This document shows positions 1-5,690 of a stretch of 6,272 nucleotides of DNA, piece after piece (position 1 is the stretch's first letter; each line of letters begins with the position of its first letter). The notes under the pieces were generated by a model. It saw only the letters and a program-made list of their open reading frames with translations. It was not told where the DNA came from and made no database searches. Source of the stretch: Deltaproteobacteria bacterium (GTDB taxonomy: Bacteria; Desulfobacterota; GWC2-55-46; JAUVFY01); assembly GCA_030594025.1 (NCBI GenBank), contig JAUVFY010000081.1, positions 1 to 6,272 on the forward strand, read 5' to 3'. Position numbers and translations under genes: made by a program.

Positions 1-20
1 CAGGAAAGGCTTTAAGAGCT

Positions 21-1418
21 ATGTTCGACAAGTATAAAGACGAATGCGGTGTCTTCGGGGTCTACAACCACCCGGAGGCATCGAATATAACATATCTCGG
101 ACTGTACGGACTCCAGCACAGGGGCCAGGAGAGCGCGGGGATAGTCTCATCTGACTCCGTCAAGCTCCACTCGTACAAAGCAATGGGTCTTGTGGCCGAT
201 GTCTTCAGCCAGGAGGAACTTGACAGCCTTCCCGGCCGTTCAGCCATAGGGCATGTGAGGTACTCCACCACAGGCGATTCACACATAAAAAACGCCCAGC
301 CCTTCGTAATCGAGTACTCGAGGGGGGCGCTTGCCACGGCTCACAACGGTAACCTTGTCAATGCAAGCATCCTTAAGGACGAGCTCGAGGCCTACGGGTC
401 GATATTCCAGTCCAACATGGATACCGAGATAATCGTACACCTGCTGGCGTCGAGCAATGAGAACAGCCTTGTGGACAGGCTCAAATACGCCCTTGGCAGG
501 ATCAAGGGTTCCTATTCGCTCGTTATCCTTACCGAGAAGCACCTTATCGCCGTAAGAGACCCCGGCGGCTTCAGGCCTCTTATGCTCGGAAGGCTCAAGG
601 ACTCATGGGTCGTATCCTCGGAGTCCTGCGCTTTTGACCTCATCGAGGCCGAATACGAAAGGGAGATAGAGCCGGGCGAGATACTCGTGATAGAGGAGAA
701 CGGTTTGACCTCGCACATGCTCTCCTCTCAGTCCCGTTACACCCCCTGCATATTCGAGTTCATATACTTCGCCCGCCCGGACTCGACCATATTCGGCGCG
801 AACGTATACGATGTAAGAAAGAGGCTCGGGCGCGAGCTCGCACATGAGCACGCGGTGGAAGCCGACATAGTCATCCCGGTGCCCGATTCCGGGCTTCCAG
901 CGGCCGTCGGCTATGCGGAGGCCTCTGGCATACCTTTCGAGATGGGCATTGTAAGGAGCCACTATGTGGGCAGGACCTTCATCGAGCCCAAGGAGAGCAT
1001 CAGGTACTTCGGCGTGAAATTAAAGCTCAATGCGGTAAAGGATTGCATAAAGGGTAAAAGGGTAATCGTTGTGGACGACTCGATCGTAAGGGGCACCACG
1101 TCAAGGAAGATAATAAAGGTGATAAGAAACGCGGGCGCAAAAGAGGTCCATATGAGGATAAGCTCGCCGCCGACAATCTCTTCGTGTTATTACGGCATAG
1201 ATACTCCCACCAGGGACGAGCTTATCGCATCTACCCACACGGTTGACGAGATAAACAGTTTCCTTACCTCCGATACCCTTGGCTATTTGAGTGTGGAGGG
1301 TCTGTACCGTGCAGTGAGCGACGCCGGCGGGAGCTTCTGTGATGCGTGCTTTACAGGAAATTACCCGGTAGAGATAACGAAAAATAAAAAGCCTCCCCAG
1401 CTTGTTCTTTTCAAGTAG
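21..1418 (+). CDS. purF: Amidophosphoribosyltransferase (glutamine PRPP amidotransferase), Fe-S type
   Basis: Catalyses the first committed step of de novo purine synthesis in the cytoplasm: PRPP + glutamine to 5-phosphoribosylamine. The 465-residue length is normal for the family. The N-terminal half is an Ntn glutaminase domain: CGVFG starts at Cys9, so an 8-residue propeptide would be removed to expose the nucleophile. HVRYSTTG (Arg80), AHNGNL (Asn109, Gly110) and SNMDTE (Asp134) match the glutamine site. The C-terminal half is a phosphoribosyltransferase domain with the PRPP loop VIVVDDSIVRGTTS at about 348-361. Cys243, Cys389 and the CDAC pair Cys440/Cys443 sit where the four [4Fe-4S] ligands lie in the Bacillus-type enzyme, so a structural, oxygen-sensitive cluster and propeptide cleavage are inferred. 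The start is supported by the propeptide length and by AGGAAAGG at 2-9, about 11 bases upstream. A TAA at 13-15 may end an upstream gene, which would imply an operon. The next gene follows after 9 bases. Confidence 0.97.
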   Translation: MFDKYKDECGVFGVYNHPEASNITYLGLYGLQHRGQESAGIVSSDSVKLHSYKAMGLVADVFSQEELDSLPGRSAIGHVRYSTTGDSHIKNAQPFVIEYSRGALATAHNGNLVNASILKDELEAYGSIFQSNMDTEIIVHLLASSNENSLVDRLKYALGRIKGSYSLVILTEKHLIAVRDPGGFRPLMLGRLKDSWVVSSESCAFDLIEAEYEREIEPGEILVIEENGLTSHMLSSQSRYTPCIFEFIYFARPDSTIFGANVYDVRKRLGRELAHEHAVEADIVIPVPDSGLPAAVGYAEASGIPFEMGIVRSHYVGRTFIEPKESIRYFGVKLKLNAVKDCIKGKRVIVVDDSIVRGTTSRKIIKVIRNAGAKEVHMRISSPPTISSCYYGIDTPTRDELIASTHTVDEINSFLTSDTLGYLSVEGLYRAVSDAGGSFCDACFTGNYPVEITKNKKPPQLVLFK

Positions 1419-1427
1419 CCTGAACCC

Positions 1428-2087
1428 ATGCCAGAATTTAAAAAAATGAGAGACACAGCGGCCAGGAGGGCCCTGCTTGCCGCCTGCGCGTTCTTGGGCC
1501 TTCTCTTAATCGCCGGCTGCGGCACGACCGCGTGGGATACATCCGCTGTCGTGCAACCCCGACCGTCAGGCTATCTACTCGTCCTTGAAGAGTGGACAAG
1601 GTCTAAAGATGTATATGAGGGGTTTGAATCGAGGCTCTTCGTCAGAGCCACGTACAAATCGCTGCCTTTCAGAGAGGCCTACGTAGAGGAATATGCGGAA
1701 AAATACCGCATAGACGAGGACCTGAAAAGGGTCCTTATGGAAAGTGAGGCCGAATCCTTTCAGACCTACAACGAATTCTTCCTCTCCGCGGCTACCCCCG
1801 TTGATTCCTGGAACGACTTCGACCAGATGGACTCCTTATGGAAGCTCTACCTTGAGGACGACGTCGGAAGAAAGGTTGAACCGGTGGAGATTAGGAAGGT
1901 TGAGGCCCAGGACCAGCGCATAAAGGCCTTCTTCCCGTATTTAAACTACTGGAGCACCGGCTATATCGTCAGGTTCCCGAGGCATGACGCAACCGGAGAG
2001 GTGGTGGGCAAGGACGCAAGCTCCCTGAGGCTCGTTTTAACGGGTGTCATAGGACAGACAGAACTCGAATGGGGCCTTGAAAGGTAA
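1428..2087 (+). CDS. Predicted lipoprotein of unknown function, downstream of purF
   Basis: I do not recognise a family. The N-terminus is a lipoprotein signal peptide: basic residues (KK, RR), a hydrophobic run of Ala/Leu/Phe at about 15-29 and a lipobox LIAG-Cys31, so the mature chain of about 189 residues should be lipid-anchored in the envelope. The mature part is rich in acidic and aromatic residues with no further membrane segment. Tryptophans and FP/YW patches at 127-185 and a hydrophobic strand near 199-207 (SSLRLVLTG) suggest a mainly beta fold at the C-terminus, but that is a guess. The gene starts 9 bases after the purF stop, in the same reading frame, and ends before a terminator at 2125-2170, so it is probably cotranscribed with purF. 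Neither Met1 (1428) nor the alternative Met7 (1446), which would give a more typical signal peptide, has a convincing ribosome binding site; translation may depend on ribosomes leaving purF. No functional link to purine synthesis is visible. Confidence 0.85.
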   Translation: MPEFKKMRDTAARRALLAACAFLGLLLIAGCGTTAWDTSAVVQPRPSGYLLVLEEWTRSKDVYEGFESRLFVRATYKSLPFREAYVEEYAEKYRIDEDLKRVLMESEAESFQTYNEFFLSAATPVDSWNDFDQMDSLWKLYLEDDVGRKVEPVEIRKVEAQDQRIKAFFPYLNYWSTGYIVRFPRHDATGEVVGKDASSLRLVLTGVIGQTELEWGLER

Positions 2088-2124
2088 GAAGTTTTTTATC
2101 TTCGGGGCATTGAACGGTGATTAT

Positions 2125-2170
2125 AAGGCTGCTCGGTCTTTTCAAATTGAGAGACGAGAAGCCTTTTTTA
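2125..2170 (+). terminator. Intrinsic terminator of the purF-lipoprotein unit
   Basis: AAGGCT (2125-2130) pairs with AGCCTT (2160-2165). The stem continues with CTCG pairing CGAG, a bulged G, and TCTTTT pairing GAGAGA through two G-T wobbles, around a CAAATT loop. Six T residues (2164-2169) follow on the plus strand. The minus-strand reading has no comparable T run, so it should work only for plus-strand transcription. It lies 38 bases after the lipoprotein stop codon. Confidence 0.85.
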
Positions 2171-2237
2171 TTGGGGCCATGCGAGCAGTGAAGTGAGTAA
2201 GAAGACAGAGAGAGCCGCAGGGGACCTTTTTTGGCCC

Positions 2238-2257
2238 ACTATATATTTATATATAGT
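2238..2257. repeat. Perfect 9-bp inverted repeat in AT-rich spacer upstream of the NTPase gene
   Basis: ACTATATATTTATATATAGT has two 9-base arms that are exact reverse complements, separated by TT. It lies 51 bases before the start codon of the NTPase gene, at the sharp boundary where the spacer turns almost entirely A/T. Such a dyad could be an operator or a cruciform-prone promoter element. Low-complexity AT DNA forms palindromes easily, so a function is only a possibility. Confidence 0.45.
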
Positions 2258-2298
2258 ATTAATATTATACCATAACATATTGCAAATATTAAATAATT

Positions 2299-2304
2299 TA
2301 TAAT
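2299..2304 (+). promoter_or_regulatory. Candidate -10 hexamer for a leaderless NTPase transcript
   Basis: A perfect TATAAT ends 4 bases before the ATG at 2309. Transcription starting about 5-8 bases after it would begin at or next to the start codon, giving a leaderless message. This agrees with the absence of any G between 2284 and 2310, which rules out a Shine-Dalgarno site. The -35 match is poor (TTGCAA at 2280-2285 is too close, with a 13-base spacer), and the surroundings are so AT-rich that other -10 elements such as TATTAT at 2263-2268 are possible. Confidence 0.4.
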
Positions 2305-2308
2305 AAAA

Positions 2309-2863
2309 ATGAAAAGGAAAAATATCCTTCTAACCGGGAGGCCCCGTGTCGGGAAATCGACCCTTGTCATGCGAGTAACCGAGAGGCTCAGGGAGCTGGG
2401 CCATACGGACATCGGGGGGTTTTATACCCTCGAGAAAAGCCGTGAGGGCAAGCGGGTCGGTTTCAATATCCAGACCCTCGACGGGCAGGTGGGACGCCTC
2501 GCAGAGGTCGGTCTAGGAAGCCCTTACAGGCTCGGAAAATACGGCATTGACATGGAGTGCTTCGAAAGGGTTGCATTGACGGCGCTCGAGGGGGCACTTG
2601 AAAAGAAATACATTGCAGTTGTAGACGAGATAGGCTACATGGAGCTTAAGAGCAGGAGGTTCAGGGACCTTGTAGACCAGGCCCTTGACAGTGCCAGGCC
2701 GCTTCTGGCAACGGTTATGCGTTCGCGTTTTGATTTTCCCGACAGGATAAAGGCCCGTGACGACGTTACGGTCATTACCGTAAGGGTAGATAACAGGGAC
2801 AGGCTTGTGGGCGAGATAGTCGACATGCTCGTTAGTCGCCCGAAAGATAAACCCGGTGAGTAA
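2309..2863 (+). CDS. THEP1-like nucleoside-triphosphatase (NTPase_1 family)
   Basis: A 184-residue P-loop protein that begins almost at once with the Walker A loop GRPRVGKST (residues 10-18). Walker B is IAVVDEIG at about 102-109 (Asp106, Glu107), followed by YMEL; the VxDEIGxMEL block is the hallmark of the THEP1/NTPCR family, and the 184-residue length fits. Known members are soluble cytoplasmic enzymes that slowly hydrolyse ATP, GTP and other nucleoside triphosphates; their biological role is not settled, so none is assigned here. The segment GGFYTLEKSREGKRVGFNIQ (36-55) also matches the family pattern of a beta hairpin after the first helix. There is no ribosome binding site upstream, unlike purF, the M16 gene and pncA, so leaderless translation is suspected. 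The gene stands alone: a terminator precedes it, and the next gene converges on it 27 bases after its stop. Confidence 0.88.
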   Translation: MKRKNILLTGRPRVGKSTLVMRVTERLRELGHTDIGGFYTLEKSREGKRVGFNIQTLDGQVGRLAEVGLGSPYRLGKYGIDMECFERVALTALEGALEKKYIAVVDEIGYMELKSRRFRDLVDQALDSARPLLATVMRSRFDFPDRIKARDDVTVITVRVDNRDRLVGEIVDMLVSRPKDKPGE

Positions 2864-2890
2864 ATCTCGCGCTTCTTTAACTATTAAGAA

Positions 2891-5536
2891 CTATTCAGCG
2901 TTCGGGCCAACGATTGATATGATGTAGGCATCGAGGGTTATGTATTTGCGTGCCACCCGTAAGACGTCCTCCGTGATCACGGCCTCGATCTTTGCCGGGT
3001 AGCGCTTGAAGTGGTCGTAGCCCAGGCCAAAAAGCTCGTTGTTTGCCATATCCGAGGCCTGGCTCGAGACCTCCTGAAGCCCTATCTCGTATCCTCCGAC
3101 TATGGCGCTTTTTGCCCTCGTGAGCTCCTCTTCGGTTACCTCTTCTGTCACGACCTTGGTAAGTTCTCTCAGGAGCCCTTCGATAGCCTGGTCTTTTTTA
3201 TCCGGCGCGCACCCTATATATAACGCGAAGAGGCCCGGCTCGACACCCGGCCTTGAAAATGCGCTCAGGGCGTAGGCGAGGCTCTTTTTGTCCCTGAGCT
3301 CCACGAATAGTCTTCCTCCCTGGCTGCTCAGGACCTTGGTCAAAACGCTCAAGGCGTATCTGTCTTCGCCCACAATCGTGGTGCCCAGAAAACCTATGCC
3401 TATGTTGGTCTGGGCCTTCTGTTTTACCTCACCCGTGGTTAGTATCGTTGCGGGATGTTTTTCTACCGGAAGCTCCGGCATACCGTCGGGCTTACCCTTA
3501 AACTTAAACCCTTCAAAAAGCCCCTTGACCTTTTCGACTGCGCGGTCCTTGTTTATATCGCCCACTATCACGAGCACCATTCGTTCAGGGACGAATATCC
3601 TTTTGTAATGGTTTAAAAGGTCTTCTCTTGTGAAGGCTGATACGGTGGCCAGTTCGCCAGAGACGTGCAAGCCGTAAGGGTGGGCCTTGTACAGGGTCTT
3701 ATTAAGGAGCTTGAAGGTATAGCCTGGGAGGTAGTCCTCCTGGCTCTTTATGGAGGCGATTATATCTTTCCTGAGTTTCTCTATCTCCTCCGGGGGGAAG
3801 GTGGGGTTCATGACAACATCGGCCATAAGTCCTAACCCCTTATGGAAGTCCTTGGAAAGGAACTTTCCGGAAACGCCCGTGGAGTTCCGGCCCGAAAACC
3901 CGCTTATCCCGCCCGCAATCTCGTCAAGTGCCCTTATAAGCTCTTCTCTTGTCCTTTTAAGCGTGCCCCTCTTGAGCATACTCGCCATGAAGCTACTCAA
4001 CCCGTTTGTTTCGGGGGTCTCGAACCTCGGTCCCCCTGGGAAGGTGGCATAGAAAGCAACGGTCGCATTTGAATGGTCCTCTTTGAGGATAACGGTTATG
4101 CCGTTTTCGAGCTCTACCCTGGTTATCTCCCCGGCCTCTTTAACCTCTGCGTATCTCTTTCGGGCTTTCTCCTCTGTATCTTTTACGAGCTCTATAATGC
4201 CCTCTTCGCTTATAACTTGCTTTTCCCCTTCCGGAAGTAATGCGGCGAAGGTCATGTTGGCGGAGCCGAAGTACTTGCGAAGCACATTCTTTATGTCGAA
4301 TGCGGTGACTTTTCTTATCCCCTCGATGTATTTCTTTTCGAAGGCGAGGTCCCCGGAGATGGTCTCGTAGTATCCGAGCTGGCTCGCCTTGCCCTGCATG
4401 GTCTCCCTCGAGTAGACGAAACTACTTTCCAGGCTCGTTTTCGCCCTTTCGAGCTCGTCCGAATCAGGTCCCTCGAAGGCGAGCCTCTCGAGCTCGTCGG
4501 TTATCTCCTCGACCGTCCTTTCGGCGTTCTTTGAATCAAGGGTAGAAGTTATGAAAAATGCCCCCGGCTCTTTAGGTGTCATGGCATAAGCTGATATGCT
4601 GTGAACCAGCTGGTCTTCTATCTTGAGCCTTTTATGCAGCCTCGAGCCCGCACTCCCGCCGAGGATGTACGCGAGCAAGTCAAGGGCGTAGGTATCCTCG
4701 TGCTTGAGCTCCGGTATGTGGAAGGTAAGACCCATGTGGGTCTCGGTTATTTCATCCGAGAGGACGACGGCCCTTATTGTGTCCTGAGGGGGCTCGACGG
4801 GTCTCGGGGTGTGGGGGTCGGTCCTCTTCTTGAAATTCTTGAAGGAGTTTTTTATCTCTTCAAGGGCATCCGCCTTATCGAAGTCGCCCACCACGACGAG
4901 GGTCATGTTGTTCGGCACGTACCATCTTTTGAAGAAATCCAGTATGTATTCCCTTGTGAGCGCCTTGACCGTTTCCTTATAGCCTATGACCGGTCTTTTG
5001 TAAGGGTGGGTAGTGTAAGCCTTTGCAATGAGGTTTTTAAAGAGTTTTCTACTGGGGCTGTCCTCGCCCCTTCTTATCTCTTCGAGCACCACTTCCAGCT
5101 CCTTTTCGAGCTCGACCGGGTCGAAGGCGGAGTTCTGAATGGCATCGTTTATTACGTCGAGGCCGGTGGAGAAGAACCGGCTCGCGACCGTGAGGTGATA
5201 GACAGTGTTGTCGAACGAGGTGTAGGCGTTGATACTGCCGCCGGACCTTTCCACCTCTCTGGCGATCTCACCTACAGCCCTTTTTCCGGTCCCCTTGAAG
5301 AGCATGTGTTCGAAGACGTGGGCTATGCCGGCCTCCGCATCTCGTTCGTCTGCGCTTCCTACCCTGACCCACATCTGGAAGCTGACGACCGGGGCCGAGT
5401 GGTCCTCTTCGAGTATCACCGTCAGGCCGTTCTCGAGCGTTGTTTTACGTGTGTCCTTTTCGGGCTTCGTACAGGAGGGGAGGGCGAAAAAGAGCGATAT
5501 GAAAATAAGGGTAATTATCTTGCGGTAAGTGTGCAT
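2891..5536 (-). CDS. Lipoprotein M16-family zinc metallopeptidase, two fused halves
   Basis: An 881-residue fused peptidase of the insulinase/processing-peptidase-like M16 family, probably degrading peptides at the cell envelope. The signal peptide starts MHTYRKI, has a hydrophobic core at about 7-19 and a lipobox LPS-Cys22. The N-terminal half carries the inverted zinc motif HVFEH (His73, Glu76, His77) and the third-ligand region VVLEEI (Glu152/153). The C-terminal half restarts with VELENGITVILKEDHS, parallel to TLENGLTVILEEDHS near residue 33; its zinc motif has decayed to Ser515, Ala518 and Ser519, but it keeps the Arg748...Tyr755 substrate-binding pair (ELRDKKSLAY). The length matches fused two-unit forms such as PqqL, whereas unfused forms are about 420 residues. 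The start at 5536 is chosen because GGAGG lies 7 bases upstream (5544-5548) and the signal peptide follows directly; an in-frame ATG at 5587 would add 17 unlikely residues and lies upstream of the predicted transcript start. The substrate is unknown. Confidence 0.93.
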   Translation of the reverse strand: MHTYRKIITLIFISLFFALPSCTKPEKDTRKTTLENGLTVILEEDHSAPVVSFQMWVRVGSADERDAEAGIAHVFEHMLFKGTGKRAVGEIAREVERSGGSINAYTSFDNTVYHLTVASRFFSTGLDVINDAIQNSAFDPVELEKELEVVLEEIRRGEDSPSRKLFKNLIAKAYTTHPYKRPVIGYKETVKALTREYILDFFKRWYVPNNMTLVVVGDFDKADALEEIKNSFKNFKKRTDPHTPRPVEPPQDTIRAVVLSDEITETHMGLTFHIPELKHEDTYALDLLAYILGGSAGSRLHKRLKIEDQLVHSISAYAMTPKEPGAFFITSTLDSKNAERTVEEITDELERLAFEGPDSDELERAKTSLESSFVYSRETMQGKASQLGYYETISGDLAFEKKYIEGIRKVTAFDIKNVLRKYFGSANMTFAALLPEGEKQVISEEGIIELVKDTEEKARKRYAEVKEAGEITRVELENGITVILKEDHSNATVAFYATFPGGPRFETPETNGLSSFMASMLKRGTLKRTREELIRALDEIAGGISGFSGRNSTGVSGKFLSKDFHKGLGLMADVVMNPTFPPEEIEKLRKDIIASIKSQEDYLPGYTFKLLNKTLYKAHPYGLHVSGELATVSAFTREDLLNHYKRIFVPERMVLVIVGDINKDRAVEKVKGLFEGFKFKGKPDGMPELPVEKHPATILTTGEVKQKAQTNIGIGFLGTTIVGEDRYALSVLTKVLSSQGGRLFVELRDKKSLAYALSAFSRPGVEPGLFALYIGCAPDKKDQAIEGLLRELTKVVTEEVTEEELTRAKSAIVGGYEIGLQEVSSQASDMANNELFGLGYDHFKRYPAKIEAVITEDVLRVARKYITLDAYIISIVGPNAE

Positions 5537-5543
5537 TGGCCGG

Positions 5544-5548
5544 CCTCC
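5544..5548 (-). promoter_or_regulatory. Ribosome binding site that fixes the M16 start
   Basis: On the minus strand GGAGG is followed by 7 bases and then ATG at 5536. This favours the start that places the lipoprotein signal peptide at the very N-terminus over the upstream in-frame ATG at 5587. Confidence 0.85.
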
Positions 5549-5555
5549 GGGTTTT

Positions 5556-5570
5556 TGATAATTATAATCA
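5556..5570. repeat. Imperfect 15-bp dyad in the M16 leader
   Basis: TGATAATTATAATCA pairs at six of seven positions about a central T, with one A-A mismatch. It lies between the predicted M16 transcription start (near 5570) and its ribosome binding site. It could be an operator half or a weak AU hairpin; the AT-rich composition makes a chance origin quite possible. Confidence 0.3.
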
Positions 5571-5582
5571 TAATATATTATG
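5569..5582. repeat. Perfect 14-bp palindrome over the M16 -10 region
   Basis: CATAATATATTATG is its own reverse complement. It covers the predicted minus-strand -10 element (CATAAT, 5577-5582) and runs to the expected transcription start, the position in which a dimeric repressor site would be expected. Because of the symmetry the other strand carries the same CATAAT. Function not shown. Confidence 0.45.
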
Positions 5583-5606
5583 CTCACATTTACCGGAATT
5601 TTTCAA
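5577..5606 (-). promoter_or_regulatory. Sigma-70-type promoter for the M16 peptidase gene
   Basis: On the minus strand TTGAAA (5606-5601) is separated by 18 bases from CATAAT (5582-5577). Each hexamer matches five of six consensus bases. Transcription would begin near 5570, giving a leader of about 34 bases that contains the GGAGG ribosome binding site. Confidence 0.6.
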
Positions 5607-5631
5607 ACCTGCTCCTCGTATGATAAGCACC

Positions 5632-5659
5632 TTGACAGCGTATTGAATTTTGGTATTCT
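5632..5659 (+). promoter_or_regulatory. Sigma-70-type promoter for pncA
   Basis: A perfect -35 TTGACA (5632-5637), a 16-base spacer and TATTCT (5654-5659), which matches the -10 consensus at four of six positions. The start would be near 5666, leaving a leader of about 22 bases with GGGGAGG. Its -35 lies 25 bases from the -35 of the M16 promoter, so the two promoters are back to back. Confidence 0.7.
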
Positions 5660-5664
5660 CAATA
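5641..5664. promoter_or_regulatory. Candidate operator dyad inside the pncA promoter
   Basis: TATTGA (5641-5646) and TCAATA (5659-5664) are exact reverse complements with 12 bases between. If two extra bases are allowed in the right arm, the arms extend to TATTGAAT and ATTC-TC-AATA. The dyad fills the space between the -35 and the end of the -10, where a bound repressor would block RNA polymerase. No regulator gene lies in the window, so this is a candidate only. Confidence 0.4.
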
Positions 5665-5670
5665 ATATAA

Positions 5671-5690
5671 GGGGAGGTTTTAATGTAATG
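5671..5690 (+). promoter_or_regulatory. pncA ribosome binding site with a one-codon ATG-TAA frame before the start
   Basis: GGGGAGG (5671-5677) is followed by two ATGs. The first (5683) stands 5 bases from the GGAGG core and is followed at once by TAA; the second (5688) stands 10 bases away and opens the nicotinamidase frame. The TAA stop overlaps the second ATG by one base (TAATG), the layout of stop-start reinitiation. No other start codon in the pncA frame fits, so 5688 is the coding start. Confidence 0.75.

Noticed and set aside
1..15. Tail of an upstream coding region ending in TAA at 13-15
   Set aside because: Five codons cannot be told from chance; mentioned only as a possible operon partner of purF.
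2178..2195. Tiny ORF beginning ATGCGAGCAGTG in the spacer after the terminator
   Set aside because: It ends after five codons, has no ribosome binding site, and resembles no leader peptide.
2221..2237. GC hairpin GGG-A-CC / GGCCC with a six-T loop, considered as a second terminator
   Set aside because: The stem is only five pairs with a bulge and the T run is in the loop, not after the stem; the true terminator is at 2125-2170.
2864..2890. Possible bidirectional terminator between the converging NTPase and M16 genes
   Set aside because: Only a weak TTCTT...TTAAGAA pairing without G/C pairs is present; no intrinsic terminator can be supported in the 27-base gap, so both transcripts may run into each other.
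5537..5587. N-terminal extension of the M16 protein from an upstream in-frame ATG
   Set aside because: It would place 17 Tyr/Pro-rich residues before the signal peptide, has no ribosome binding site, and lies partly upstream of the predicted transcription start; GGAGG clearly serves the ATG at 5536.
4601..5623. A 340-codon open frame on the plus strand, opposite the M16 gene, starting with GTG
   Set aside because: It lies largely antisense to a well-supported M16 coding region, has no ribosome binding site, resembles no family, and runs into the AT-rich promoter region as low-complexity Ile/Tyr. It is a by-product of codon bias on the other strand.
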